A DNA stretch of 64,000 nt. Source: Promerops cafer. Its lineage: Eukaryota; Chordata; Aves; Passeriformes; Nectariniidae. Location: contig VZSE01002342.1 in the NCBI GenBank assembly GCA_013398275.1, forward strand, positions 1,837,881-1,901,880, read 5' to 3'. Every line of letters starts with the position of its first letter. Position 1 is the stretch's first letter. The translations under genes and the position numbers were made by a program. The notes beneath the pieces are model-generated. The model saw only the letters and a program-made list of their open reading frames with translations. It did no database searches and was not told where the DNA came from. Shown here piece after piece: positions 1 through 12,500 of the stretch.

Positions 1-3
1 GAG
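1..3 (+). CDS. TMEM165: TMEM165 exon 1, last codon (inferred)
   Basis: The window starts GAG followed by GTGAGG, a good 5' splice site in very GC-rich sequence. Exon 2 begins in phase 0 with a Lys codon, and vertebrate TMEM165 has Glu-Lys at about this point, so bases 1-3 are probably the last codon of exon 1. This rests on only three bases plus the donor. Confidence 0.5.
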
Positions 4-3000
4 GTGAGGCGGGGACGGGCCGCGCCGGTTGCCCGCGCTGTGCCCCCCGCGGCAGCGCTCGGCCGGCGCCGCGCTGCGCTTTCCGGAGGCCATCGGGCTC
101 CGAAATTCCCCGCTTTTAGCAGAAAAAAGGAGGGCTGCAGGGCCACCGCATCCTCCCCTTTTTCTGCTAAAAGAGGAACGTCTGTGTCCGACATGGGAAA
201 GGGGTCAGTGCTCTCTTTCCCCCGCAGAAGCAGCTGAAAACAGGCTTTGTGTCTACTCCAGAGCTCCCAGTTTTGTTTTTTTTTTTATCTCAACAACTAA
301 TATAAATTCCTTTGCGTTAAAACTTATTAAACAGTGTTCTCGGTGAGGGGATTCTAGTTCCAGTGATGACACAGAAGGATGGAAAAATTACTGACATGTG
401 GCTTGGTGTAGCACATCAAGCACGCCAGGTGTCACACAAACCAGAAAACAGTGCTACAAAAGGTGGAGGAGCTCTGGGAAGTCACAGTGTGTCACACAGA
501 GCATGGGAGCTAAATACCAACACCAGAAAACTTGGAGCACTGCTGAGAGTGGAATGCTGGGAAGCCGTCGTGTCAAAACACGTTGCGGGCTGCCTCTGCT
601 GGTAGATGTGCTGGAACAAGCTTCCTCAGCCATCCCTGGTCAGGGATGTGAACATCGGTGTAGACATCTTGGGCCTTGCTTTTGATCATAGATACTTTAC
701 TGTGTGTAGAAGTAAACTGTGTGTAGAAGTAAACACTTCTACTGTGTGTAGAAGTAAACACTTGGGTGAGTGGGAACTGGAATGTGCTGGTCTGGTTGCA
801 CCACTGGAGAGCCTTAGTTTTTAACATAGAGCAGGTGCGGAAGAAGCTGATGAAAACTGGCACAAAATTTGGCTTGGGCTCAAACAGAAAGAAGAAAAAT
901 GTAGGTTAGATATTAGGAAGAAATTCTTTCATGTGAGAGGGGTTAGGCACTGGTACTGGTTGCCCAGAGAAGTTGTGGGTGCCCCATCCCTGGAATTGTT
1001 CAAGGCCAGGTTGGATGGAGCTCTGAGCAATCTGGTCTAGTGAAAAATGTTCCTGCCCATTGCACTGGTTTTAAAACTAGATGATTGCTAAGGTCCTGTT
1101 CAACCCAACCCATTCTATGAATCTGTGGCATTTTAATGTGTCTGAGATGCAAAGATTTTGCAAGGGAAGAAAATGATCCTGACCATTTTTGAATGGGCTT
1201 CTTTTTTTCCTGAGGTATCATACCCAGTTTTATTTTGAAGTACTTACTAATATTTATATCAGAAAACTGTTCAAGGTTAAGGTCATAAAATGGGGAGGGA
1301 TTTTAAAGACGGCAATATTAGACCTGAGCTGACCATGTTTTGTTGTAATGGTGGTTCTCATGTTCTGGTTATAGCGTGCACAATGAAGTAATGTTTTAAT
1401 AATCAGGAGGATCCTCTTGGTAACTGGCAATTTGAGGTGGGTGGCAGCCAGGAACTAGTTAACAATCTTTAATGAGCATGAGAGGTGTATCTGCTTAAAA
1501 TGTCACTCTACAGAGGATGGTATGACAGGAGAAGTACAGGGCTTTGTATTTCTGTGTGCTAAGCATTCAGGCCTAATTGATGAGCTTTTGGGATTTGTTT
1601 TGTCTTTTTCTCTCTCCCTCCCCGTTCTTACAGAAGGGCTCCTCACTGGTTGCTCCAGTCCACATTGTCAGTGAAGAGTCAGCTGACAAGACTAACTTGG
1701 GCTTTATTCACGCCTTTGTGGCTGCTATATCCGTCATCATCGTGTCAGAACTGGGGGACAAGACCTTCTTCATCGCGGCCATCATGGCCATGCGCTACAA
1801 CCGCCTGACCGTACTGGCCGGTGCCATGCTTGCCCTGGGACTGATGACCTGTTTATCAGGTTAGCACTCTGGCTTTATCCGTTTTGTTTTGTCTCTTAAG
1901 AAGTGATGGGTATATGTTTGTCAAAAAACCTTAATTGGAATGCAGGTAGTACATATATGCAGTTTTCTGTTTTGAGGAGTGTGTGAAGCTTTTCCTGTGG
2001 AGCGTGGAATCTCAGATGGAGTATTTAGCCTCTTGCCTCTAATGAAGTTCCCTAGGCTTCAACTGGAGTTTAAGGAAGGGGAATGAGATGGAGACCCTAA
2101 GCACTTCCTTTGCTTTTTTGGACTGGTTTACTTTTTTTTTCCCCCTCCTGTTAAATTAGTGTACCTAAAGGGAATGTGGGAGTGGCTTCTGTTTTTCCTC
2201 CTAGGGCAAAAGATTCTTTATATGATGACACATTTTCCTCATCTGACTTGTATTCCTGCACACATAGCTGTTTGGATTTGTGCAGAGAACTGTGTAAGTG
2301 GAAGATGGAAGGGAGGGAGCAGGAAGTAAGGTATCAGGTGGCACTTGAGGAACCTGTAGCCGTGGGCACTTACATAGTTGTGATTGTAAAATGGAGCAGC
2401 CTTCAGGTACATCAGATGCAGCACAGAGTTTGTCTGTGTGCTCATTTCTAATCATGCCCATTTCAGAAATACTTGAAGTAGTGGTGATTGGTTTATACAT
2501 ACTGGAGACAGACAGTTGACTGGCACAGGCTGCTTGGCAAGTGTTTCTGTGAATGGTTTTTGGGTGTGTAGCTATTGCTGTGTACACTGCTGCGATTATT
2601 GCAGCTTTAGTTAGAGCAGTTCCCACTTGCATTGTGTGTCATTTCTCCTGCCCATTATGGCTCTCTTTTTCTATACAAATTCTTTCTTCAAATCTTTCTT
2701 AATGCTTTCTCATAAAAGCTTCCTTTTCTGATTTTGTCCCCCAGTTTAGAGGTTCCCAATTATTTCTTCCCTTTTCAGAAAGGAACTTGTTTTGTTGTTG
2801 GGTTCTTCGTCCCCCCACACCCTGTCCTTCTCCTATCTTTTGCCCTTGTTTTATACAAGCTGAGTTTGGAAATCCTTGGGGGGTTTGCCCACCTTGATTT
2901 CATGAAGACATGCTCACTTAAACTCATTAGTTCTAAGTAATCTTCTTGGGATATTTTTTCAAGCTGTGCTTGATAAAATAAGCTGTCTTACAGTTCTGAT

Positions 3001-6000
3001 TATTTCACTGTGTCTATGCTTATATATGTAAGAAATGCTAAGAAAATGATAACTTTTTTGTCTAGCTTTCTTGCATTGTTTTACTGCAGTACTTTCAGTC
3101 TTTTTAAAGAAGTTTAGTTTAATTCCTGGTTTATTTAGCTTTGCAAATAGTACTGCTATTTGTGTATGTATGTGCTGTGTTTATGAGTAATAAGGCTGAT
3201 TAATTCTGGTGTCATTCTTATTTATGGTAGTGGCAGTGCAGAATTATTTCTAGATCATGTAGTAACTTCTGAGTGCATTTTTCAGCTAAAAAGGTGTGTA
3301 TAAAAAAGCACACCTGGTAATATGCTTCCTTTTAGCTAATTACATGTGGAATAAAGTAGCAGAAACAGTTGTGAGGGCATGGTCCAAGCAACCTTGAATA
3401 TAAGGTGTGGGCTTTTTATTTCTTCCCATTTATACAGGCCTTTTTCTGTCAAAAAAATGCTAAGTGGTCTTACTTTGTAAAAACTAAGTACTTTGTCCTG
3501 GATACCTATTTCTTTATTAAGAACTAGTTTTGGCTTAGTTTGATCACCCTCAATACCTCTAAAAGATGCACTGTGAGGGTTGCTTTTCAGTCTGTAAGTG
3601 GGATCTGCCTTTGAAATAAAGAAAGATCGAAGTTGGTCGCATTGTGTGTATCTGGGGATATGGGGGACAAGGGAATAGTAATGTGCACTTGGCAGAGGAA
3701 GACAGACATGGTTTCACCCAGCTGGATGATTTGTAGATATTCCTGGTAGATTGACCTCGTAGAATATCTTATTCTAACTTTATCTTATTCTAACTTTATC
3801 TGATACATGAAATGATTGGAAAGAGATGCTATCCAGCATGTAAATGGAATTAACTGGAGTGCACTATGACTAATCTAACATGATTACAGATGGTAGTGTC
3901 ATGGTGTGTATGGAGAAAGGCAGGACTTGCACAGACCTTGATGGGAAAGATAATGTTGTTTGGACTGGCTCTCAGGAGCAGCAGCACCTCAACTTTGGCT
4001 GGAGTGCATTGTCTGTGTCTTAGTGGACTTCAGTCTCTCGCATGACCAGTAATGGCTGGAGTTTCTAGTGTGTTATCTTCCAAAAACTTAGAAAACTAAT
4101 AAAAGATGCAATATTTATTTATCAGTGGATATTTGGATTGCAGACTTTGCTAGCAAGCATTTCTTAGATGTGGGGAAAAACAATTATGATCCTTATGCTT
4201 ATTTTTTTAAATGACACATTTGTTTTCTTTTCAGTTTTGTTTGGCTATGCCACCACAGTTATTCCTCGTGTGTACACATACTATGTGTCAACAGCACTGT
4301 TTGCAATCTTCGGCATCCGAATGCTTCGGGAAGGCTTGAAAATGAGTCCAGACGAGGGTCAGGAAGAGCTGGAGGAAGTTCAAGCAGAAATTAAAAAAAA
4401 AGATGAGGAAGTAAGTTAAAAAATTGCTGTTAGTTACAGCTGGTGGAAGAATTACAGCTGTGAAGCTGCAGAGCAGCACTGTCATGTTTGGGATGTTCTG
4501 CTTTTTCTGTAACTGATAAACTGACACAGGAAGTGTGTGGTAGATGGGATGGAAGTGGTCCCTGCAGGCTCTTTCAGCAGCTGATTCCAGTCCTGTGGCA
4601 AGCCTGGCTTCTCGAGAGAGGAGGGACCTTCTGCTTTGCGTGGGCGTTTTTGACGTGTTTGTAATGCATTACTAGCAGAGAGGACACCAGCAGTTTATTC
4701 TTGGCTCTACTTCTGTTTCTTTTTATGGTCAGACACTTTATTTGTAAGCAGTACAAGATGGACAATAATCAGAGGTTAGAGCTGATTACAACAATATATG
4801 TGTGTGTATATTTCCACACACATACATGTGTGCATATACTTAGCTATTTTTTTTGTAATGGTGACTGTATATGTATGTTGATAATGCAGCAGGCAGTGGC
4901 TAATAACATTCTAGAAACTAAATGTCTAGCTTTATTGTTATGTGTTTCATTTGGGTTGTTTAGATTACATTCTTAATTTTATGGTTATTTCTTGTTTTTT
5001 TTTTCCCTTGACCTCCACAGCTTCAAAGAACTAAACTATTAAATGGGCCAGGAGATGTGGAATCTGGGCCAGGCACCACTATACCTCAGAAGAAGTGGCT
5101 ACACTTTATTTCACCAATCTTTGTTCAAGCTTTTACTTTAACATTTTTAGCAGAATGGGGCGATCGTTCCCAATTAACAACCATAGTCTTGGCTGCCAGA
5201 GAGGTGAGTGTTGCAGAATCCCTGCAGTTCTTTTGACTTTTTTGGGTTGCCCCTAGACAGTTAAGAGACAAAATATTCTTGCAGGAGGTATCAGATTCAC
5301 ACCTGCTGTCTTGGTGTGCTTTACGTAGTTTGTGTCAAGACCTGACAGTAAATGCACTGAAGCTCTGTGTAGTATTAAAACTACTGTTACATGATTGGGA
5401 CTGCACTGGCATTTCTGGAAATAGCTGCTTTATGTCATGCAGCTGAAATCAATTGGGTTTTGTTACAGTGTTGGTAGATGTTACAGAAGAGATGTTTCTT
5501 TGCTCTTTGTGATCATTCAGTTTTATCTGGGTAACTTTAAAAGATACTTCCATTCCATCAAGCTTTGAACTGTTAGAAAGGTACCTCCTCAGATACCTCT
5601 TGTTAAAATATGAGTTAATATGGTACAGTGTATAGAAGGACAATAAACTGCTGGGCACTAAGTAATGGTGTAAATTAAATTATATTCATTGTGGTGATTA
5701 GAGTGTATATTACTGTATTATATTTAAAGGAAGATGAAGGCTTATAGTCAAGCCTTTAATAAACATAAGTAGCTTGCCTTTGCTCTTTCATGCATTGAGA
5801 TAATTTAGATTTTTTTCCCTAGGACTCATGCTTCTTTCAGGTGCACTTTCAGGCGTTCCCTAGGGATAAATCAGGGCTGTGTAATGAAGGAGGCTGTAAC
5901 CTGCAGGAACCTCTTGTCTCTGTTACAGTGTAGGGAAGATGTTTAGAGCTAACAGCAGGAAAAAAAGGAAGCACTACAGCCTTTGCCCAATTTGCTAGGC

Positions 6001-8715
6001 AAGTTGCTTAAGTCCATCTTTTTACAAGGGATTGTTGACTTCTGGTTTGCATTTTCTAAGTGTCCCCTTAGGAACTGTCTGTCAGACTCTTCAGTCTGGT
6101 TTGTGAAGTGCTGAGCATTGTAGTTAAAGCCTCTGGGCTGTACCTGTAGAATATAAAATGTTCACAAGAGTGTTACCAAACAAAAAATTAATTGAAGGTA
6201 TCTTGATACTGGCTTTCAAAATCAGTGAATAATTTTGATGGAATGGGGTGATGAGCCATCTTCTGGTAGTGAGGGCTGTATAGGTAATTGCTGGCTGTAG
6301 GGATATCCAGGGACTCTGGGTCCTGATCTTGGGGGCCTGTTTGTTCTGCTGGCCCAGCCCTGCTTCTTCCTGCACTTCTTGGAGCTTTCCAACCTGCCGC
6401 CTGCTTGGTGCCCGCCACCGTTTCTCACTGGCTTGTGGTTTTTGTTCTTTTGGGCCGGTGAATGTTGTCTTCAAACCACAGAATTTCTTAGAGCTGCTCG
6501 CCTCTTTGAGATTTCATGCATTCCTCAGGTGATAGCAGCAGCTTTTTTTTTTCTATTGGAACTAAAAGTGTCACATAGAGATGAGCAGGGGACATATGCT
6601 GTCCTTAACTGTGTAATTTCTAAGGAGATCTGAGAAACGTCTTTATGTAGTGCAGTTGTTCACACACTGAGGAGCTGCTTGTTATTCAGTGATGTGAAAA
6701 GCTGTTGTTGACAGTAAATTATAAAATAATTTATTATCCTCTGGACTTCAGATCTTTCATGCTTATGCTTCCCTCTTTGGATGATGGAGCAGGGCAGTAT
6801 GTAGAGCACAAGTAGGTGAAGTAGGGCAAAGAACTTGGAATGTTCTAGCTGCTGAAAGCTTTCATTTGCAATTCAAAGACTTATTTCTGTTTCTTTATAG
6901 ACAGGTTGGTGTTCTTCCAGCTGATGCATATTGTGTTTCTCAACAGCTACCACCTTCCCTCTAGAGGTTGCTTTTGGTTTAACTAGAGCAGAGCGATTTC
7001 TGGGTCTATAATTAACAACTTAAGGATGCTGCTTGGCTGAAACATGCTGTATGCTCCTATCTTAGGCTGGATTTAAGTCTGTCTCACCAGCTGACATTCA
7101 CTATTGCTAGTCTTTAAGACAGTGCTGAACAGCAGAGAGAGGAATCACCAGACAGTATCCTCCATGCTTGGCAGTCTGCAACCAGGGAATTAAAGCACTG
7201 CTCCGAGGTTGTTGTAGCACTCGTGGGTTTTCAACAGTGCCGATTTATCCCTTTGTGCTTTTTTTTCCCCCTTAGGACCCCTATGGTGTGGCAGTAGGAG
7301 GAACAGTGGGACATTGCCTATGCACTGGTTTAGCAGTTATTGGAGGGAGAATGATAGCACAAAAAATTTCTGTTAGGACTGGTAAGTGAAAACTCACTCC
7401 AACCAAAAAAACCTAATGCTAGTAATGTTTGTGGTGTAAAGAGCTGCAGGCTTGGGAACTGTGTTTCTCGAAACTTTTGGAAAACCCATAAAAACTGGTG
7501 GTTTGGTTTGGATTATTTGGGGATTTTTTGGAGTCTTTCTTACATCCCCCAGTTTTGCTTCACTATTAGCTACTCCTTTTAGGAGACCAGAGGAAGGAAA
7601 TACACTATTTTAAATGGTCAGTATTTATTGTTTGACAGTGGATAACAGAAATTCTGTTGCAAGTCTGAGTCTAGTCCGTCGGGTGAGCAAGAGAACTGCA
7701 TCCTAATGACTTACACCAGCCATTTAAAAGCCATAAAAGCTACTCTGTGGCGTAAATGATTTTTTAATCATACTTGCTAACTGCAACAAGCAGGACCAGT
7801 AAGGTTACATTGGTTTGTGTGTTTTTCCTTAACTTAGGTTGCAGCTTGCTTCCACTGTCAGTCCTATGATTGGTGAGATTTCTTGCTCACGAGAATAGTC
7901 CTGTGAAGCTGTTTCCTATATATATTCATTCAGAATATTTGTTCTGTAGTTGCAGAGGTGGTAAAAAACCTACTTCACTGCTAAAAGTGAAACCTGCACT
8001 CTGCTGTGTTTGTTTGCTGAGGAAATTGGTGACAAAATGCTAATCTAACAATGGTTTCATATGCTTCAAGCACAACGTGGATCTTGAGCCACAGGAACAG
8101 CCTTAGATTAAACCAAAGATCCTTCTAGCATGTTAGTTTGTTTAAAGAGTTGAGGAACATATACAGTGGTGCTTTCCCAGAATTGTCCCAGCCTCTAGCA
8201 GATTGTGGCCATTGCAAGCAGTTAATGTTTTTGATACTTTTTCTTTCAATACAGTTGCTAAAATGTGCAAAAAATGCTAATTATATGTCAGTCCCAATTG
8301 ATGGCTTGCACTGCCATGACAATATTCTATCCTATTTTATGCCATACAGCCAAATACTCAACAGCAGGTGTTAATCTAGTCTTATACTGGCTAAAGTAAT
8401 GAGTAAAACAAAGCTTCTTTTTGTGGCCTAGAATATATTCTTGGAGATGCAGTTAGACAGTGGGTTGGCATATGGGCATCCCAATACTGAGATAGAAACA
8501 ACATCCACTGCTTGTAGCATGAATTTTTAAGTAAGGTTATTTGGGAATCAGACATTTTTAAAAAATAACGTCTGTAATGTGTCATGGAAGCTAATTACTT
8601 TTTGATATCCAATTTCTTGTTTTGTGTTTTCTTTTCAGTGACAATCATAGGAGGCATTGTCTTCTTAGCATTTGCATTTTCTGCACTATTTATAAGTCCA
8701 GACTCTGGTTTTTAA
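1..8715 (+). CDS. TMEM165: TMEM165, Golgi Mn2+/Ca2+ transporter (partial; exon 1 almost entirely outside the window)
   Basis: Multi-pass membrane protein of the UPF0016/Gdt1 cation-exchanger family. It acts mainly in the Golgi, where it supplies Mn2+ for glycosyltransferases and affects Ca2+ and pH; loss in humans causes a glycosylation disorder (family knowledge). Coding segments read 1-3, 1634-1859, 4235-4410, 5021-5203, 7276-7381 and 8639-8715, with GT/AG junctions and consistent phase, for 256 residues in view. Both family signature motifs are present: ELGDKT at 1748-1765 and EWGDRS at 5153-5170. The YNRL tyrosine sorting motif lies in exon 2. The protein ends SALFISPDSGF. A cytosolic charged loop rich in Glu and Lys lies between the two hydrophobic halves, as expected for the family. 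The signal-peptide-like N-terminus encoded by exon 1 is missing. The gene converges on CLOCK. Confidence 0.96.
113..173. repeat. Imperfect inverted repeat, potential hairpin
   Basis: The left arm at 113-133 is nearly the reverse complement of 152-173. The ten bases CTTTTAGCAG / CTGCTAAAAG pair perfectly, the rest nearly so, leaving an 18-base loop. It sits in TMEM165 intron 1 just past the 5' splice site. Confidence 0.7.
699..759. repeat. Short tandem repeat, 19-bp unit, three copies
   Basis: The unit ACTGTGTGTAGAAGTAAAC occurs three times. Copies 1 and 2 abut and share two bases; six bases (ACTTCT) separate copies 2 and 3. Confidence 0.85.
895..1126 (+). mobile_element. CR1 LINE, 3' end fragment
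   Basis: It matches the conserved avian CR1 3' end: TTAGATATTAGGAAGAAATT, then a GTTGCCCAGAGAAG block, CATCCCTGGAATTGTTCAAG, and finally CAACCCAACCCATTCTATGA. It is 5'-truncated and non-coding. Confidence 0.85.
1634..1859 (+). CDS. TMEM165: TMEM165 exon 2
   Basis: The acceptor is TTCTTACAG and the donor is CAG/GTTAGC. It encodes the end of the lumenal segment, the first membrane helix and the first signature motif, in the run FVAAISVIIVSELGDKTFF, followed by the YNRL sorting motif. The open frame continues upstream into the intron, but that part is pyrimidine-tract noise. Confidence 0.95.
3766..3797. repeat. Perfect 16-bp tandem duplication
   Basis: ATCTTATTCTAACTTT is repeated twice head to tail in TMEM165 intron 2, with no other feature nearby. 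Confidence 0.85.
4235..4410 (+). CDS. TMEM165: TMEM165 exon 3
   Basis: The acceptor is CTTTTCAG and the donor is GAA/GTAAGT. It continues the reading frame as VLFGYATTVIPRVYTYYVST, then an amphipathic Glu/Lys-rich cytosolic stretch (EGQEELEEVQAEIKKKDEE). The exon ends in phase 0. Confidence 0.95.
5021..5203 (+). CDS. TMEM165: TMEM165 exon 4 (second signature motif)
   Basis: The acceptor is CTCCACAG and the donor is GAG/GTGAGT; 61 codons, phase 0 at both ends. It carries the cytosolic loop (LQRTKLLNGPGDVE) and the second signature motif EWGDRS, whose acidic residues are thought to bind cation. The stretch around PGTTIPQKK is the most divergent part from my memory of mammalian proteins. Confidence 0.95.
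7276..7381 (+). CDS. TMEM165: TMEM165 exon 5
   Basis: The acceptor is CCCTTAG and the donor is CTG/GTAAGT. It encodes a glycine-rich helix: DPYGVAVGGTVGHCLC, then GLAVIGGRMIAQKISVRT. Confidence 0.95.
8639..8715 (+). CDS. TMEM165: TMEM165 exon 6 and stop
   Basis: The acceptor is TCTTTTCAG. It encodes the last membrane helix (VTIIGGIVFLAFAFSALF), the tail ISPDSGF, and TAA at 8713-8715. Confidence 0.95.
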
Positions 8716-9530
8716 AATTTTTCATTGCTGTAAAAGAACAAGGATTGGAAGCATCAAGCAGTTATCCTTGTGCATTTTTGTATATAATGTACAGAATTCT
8801 AGTTAAACAAGTGCTGAAGATGAGACACTGAACTTTTTATAGCGGATGATTCATGGGACTGATGCATTTATGGACAGCTCCTGCAGTGGAGATCTGCTTA
8901 TTGTCTGGTTTGTTTGTGCTGTGGTGCCTGCTCCCACGGTGGGATTTGAGTGGTTTTCTCACCTGGCTCATCTGAGTTCAAGGACCTACTCTCCGAAGTG
9001 TTGAGAATTCCTCTTTTCTTCCTCCGATACACACAACCACCTCTCCTGTTTTTTCAAGAGCTGATTCTTCAGGCCTCTTGAAGCAGACTGTGTTAAGGAG
9101 AAAACTGCTGGCTCCCACCTCCAAAGATGGTGGTTCCATTGTGCACCTGAGGCTGGATAATCTAAGCAACAAGAAACCTGGGAGCAGTTCCTATGCCATC
9201 CAGTGGCTGAGCCAACCAACAGAGAATGTTGTAAACTTAATGTGGAGGGAAAACTTCTTAATCAGGGATTTTTATCAGGAAATTGATATGGGGTGATTAA
9301 CAACCTACTGTGTTCAATATGCAATCTGGCTGGAGCTAGTATTATTTGACTTTTTGTATACCTTAATATTTAAAAAAAAAAAAGTAATGAAGTGGTCCAA
9401 CTTAACCATGTTCTATTCCCAGGACTGAGCAGTAATGGAATTCTTAGGTTTAGATGTATTCCTGATTTTTCTTTTTAGGAATAGAAATGTAATCTGGAAG
9501 AGTATTAATAAAACATAGTGTGTCCATTTG
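8716..9530 (+). other. TMEM165: TMEM165 3' UTR (inferred extent)
   Basis: Non-coding sequence after the stop, running to the AATAAA at 9507-9512. That signal is followed by a T/G-rich stretch suited to cleavage. It includes an internal run of about 13 A at 9370-9383. Later AATAAA hexamers at 10624 and 11576 could end longer transcripts. Confidence 0.55.
9507..9512 (+). terminator. Candidate TMEM165 poly(A) signal
   Basis: Canonical AATAAA about 0.8 kb after the TMEM165 stop. The following 40 bases are rich in T and G (TGTGTCCATTTGTGTTATTT). Confidence 0.5.
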
Positions 9531-12500
9531 TGTTATTTTCAGTTTGCTTTTGATGGCTGCCATAATTCCTGCCACAAAGATTTACGTAGTGATTTTGTAC
9601 TTTAGGTGAGGAAAGTTTACTAAATTTATTTTGGCTACTGCTAAATGCCAGTGTTATAAAGTCTTCAGTATTGAGCACCGAAGATACATGTGTTGCAGAA
9701 ATACATGGTTATCTCTGCTCTCCAGTGGTGATTTTGATTCTGAGCCTGTGTAACCCACTAAGATCTACCTTGTAGCAGTCTTGGAAGATAGAAGACATGT
9801 TTTCTAATATTATGAATCTGCCTTTTTTTGAAGCTGAAGTACTAATGGAGCATTACAGATTTGACCATTCCATTTATAGATCAGAAATAGAGCAGCCCCT
9901 AATCCTTCTCTTAGGTTTCTCTTTCCAGAAAACCCCTTAATGCCACATTTTTCAAACTCTTAAGACCATAGCAGTGCAATGCCAGGCATGCACAGTGGTA
10001 TGAAAATAGGCTGCCATTTTGGGCTCCGGGTCTACTAGTTCATGTCTTGGCCCAAAGGAACTGTATGGTTTGGTGGTTTGGGGTTTTTTGGGGTTGTTTC
10101 AAGGCATTTTGTCTGGGTTTTTTTGCTTTTTGTTTTCTTTTGAACCAAACTTTGTAGCCAATACCTGTAGCCTCTTCTTTCCCACAGTCTGAGGACCCAC
10201 ACTGTCCACTATGAGTTTCAGCTCCTGTAGGGAGTGCATTTGTAGCAGAGGTCAGGTTAAAACAGGGCAGGAACAGGGGTCTGCAAGGAAGAGCCTAAAC
10301 TTCTGTTTGTGGGACAACTTCTTGTTGTGTTAATCAGAAGTTGTGACAATGAACATTCATACAGATCCATCCCAGGCAGGGTAACTGTGGTGCCACCTGA
10401 TTTTTCTTTTTAAGAACAGAAATGTAATTGGGAAAAGACACAGAATTTTTTTTTTCTCAAAATCGAAAAAGCCAAGTTTGCTATGCTCTGTTTGTAGAAG
10501 CTTCCCGAAGTTCATATGTGCTGCTTAATGCTATTTTTGATATGAAAATTTGGGATCATAGGGATCAACAGAAAAATGAAGCTCTTCAAGAGGTTGTTTG
10601 TAGAGGTGAGTATTGCATTGCAGAATAAATCTCTGCAACTTCCATGTCTGTATTTTACTATTACAAACTTACACAGATGCCAAGTACTGCTTTTGCCCAG
10701 TCATGGCAATGTATTTGGCTGCTCTCAAAGACCAGCTAGGCAGGTTGGTTTAGAATAGTGCTGTTAAGAGTAGCTTTTCGATTTTTTTTCTTTTAAAGCA
10801 CAAACATTGACTTGTTGGAAGTCTAGCATGAAATTAGATAGCTCATGAAATTTTAGTAAAAGCTTTGAATGGTGCTTTGGTAGTTGCTACTAGTGAACAG
10901 TGATTTAATGTTGTTGAGTGCCTGTTGAAATTTCTCACAGTTTAAAGAATCAAGTTGAGACGTAAGGAAAGACTGTTGAGGGTGATGGAGGGATTCAGTG
11001 ACATGTTCTTAGCAGTGCTGTGTCTGCTGTGCAGTTTCCAGCAAGGACTTGGCCTTGTCCCTCCACAGTGTCTCAAAGGACTTGCACCCTGGGCAGCTCT
11101 CACCTGTTGGTTGGTTTGGGGGCTGGGATTTTAGCAGTTTTTATCAGACTTCTTGTCATTGTAGCACATTGCCAGTGAGAGGGATGTGCTGCTGTTCTGT
11201 CTCAAAATACCTGGATACTTGAGATATAGGCAATATATGGACATTTATGTATATAAGGTAACCAGCTGAAGCCTTGATTGCCACAATCCTGTGCACTTGT
11301 TCTTTTGTAGCTGGAGAATGTGAAATGCAGTGAGTGAGAGCTCAAGTGTTGAAGGGAAGGCTCTGCCAACCATTGTGTCTGCAACCTGGGAACTGGGCAA
11401 CTGTCCACCACAGGTTTCCATCCATCCATCTCCTGGGGTGAGATGCAGCTGATTTCAGCTGCTGCCAAAGGAACCTCGAAAGCAGCATCTAATGCAGGAA
11501 TTTACAGCTCTGACAGCACATTGCAGAGGCTTGCAAGTGCACACTGCCAGCAATTCCTCACTTCCATGCAATAGGAATAAAATGGAGATGATGGTCAGTT
11601 CTACTGCAGTGGAAAATTCTCACATCAACTGAAATGTTTACAATGAGAAAAGCTTGTGATTGTTATTTTCAAAGATGCCTATTCCCAGTCCTTAGATAAA
11701 GCCTGTCTCATTGCTCTGTATCTGGCAAAGCTCAATTAGCCAAGACTAAGGTAAACTAATCTTCCATCCTGCCAGGACAAAGTTTTTCAAAGGAAACCTG
11801 TTGAACCAAAGTACAGGACCAGGTCACCAGCAAGCCTGCTCTTCCTAGGATAATGCCAGCAGGTGTGTGTGTGTGCTGGGCTGGTGCCTGGGCTTGCTGT
11901 TCTGAGATCTGTGAGTTAGACACCAAGTGGGAAAACCTGGAAGTGAGACAGGGGCTGTGTTCCTGAGTACTGCAAGCAGCAGCCTGCTGCCATACAGGCT
12001 GTCCCTCACCTCAGCTGCCCCTCCTGCTCGGGCTGGCTCTGGAATGCTGCCACTGGATTCACGTGAGCAGTTTTGTTTCTAGAAAGAGGTTGGTAGTTCA
12101 TGTACTTCCATGTTTGTCCCAGATACTGTGTATTTAAAAAGCAAAATCAGATCTTGAATCAAGATGATCAGACTGTTTCATCCTAATATAATCTGAGTTA
12201 TTCTTAATTTCCAGAGCCATGGAAATAATGATGTAATGGCACTTGCTGTACTGACGTGGCATTTTTCCAGAGATGACCTTGTATGGCCCCTGAAGTCAGC
12301 ACCCTTGGCAAGTTACAGCTACAGGCTTCTGCTAATGGAGATGCAGGGTACATTTCCATAGCATTTCCCACTGACGTGGGCATGTACAATAGCTGTACAT
12401 TTCTTTGGGATTACTTCCATTTGCTTCCCAAGGGAGAATGTATTTGCAAAGGGTCTGACAGTGATAGAGACTGTGCTACAAAGAATGCTAATAAGGCTCT

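Larger units (their letters stand above)
4..1633 (+). other. TMEM165 intron 1
   Basis: The first 200 bases are GC- and CpG-rich, as expected for the edge of a promoter CpG island. The intron then holds an inverted repeat (113-173), a 19-bp tandem repeat (699-759) and a CR1 3' end (895-1126). Open frames here show no conserved protein. Confidence 0.6.

Noticed and set aside
4..346. Open frames in the GC-rich start of the window as TMEM165 exon 1 coding
   Set aside because: They follow a good splice donor at base 4, do not resemble the family N-terminus, and the phase of exon 2 is explained by the GAG at 1-3.
699..759. CRISPR-like spaced repeats
   Set aside because: Eukaryotic window; copies abut or are separated by six bases, without spacers.
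1577..1633. Open frame in front of TMEM165 exon 2
   Set aside because: It is the pyrimidine tract and acceptor read in frame, not coding.
4168..4234. ATG-led extension before TMEM165 exon 3
   Set aside because: Intronic, ends at a strong CTTTTCAG acceptor.
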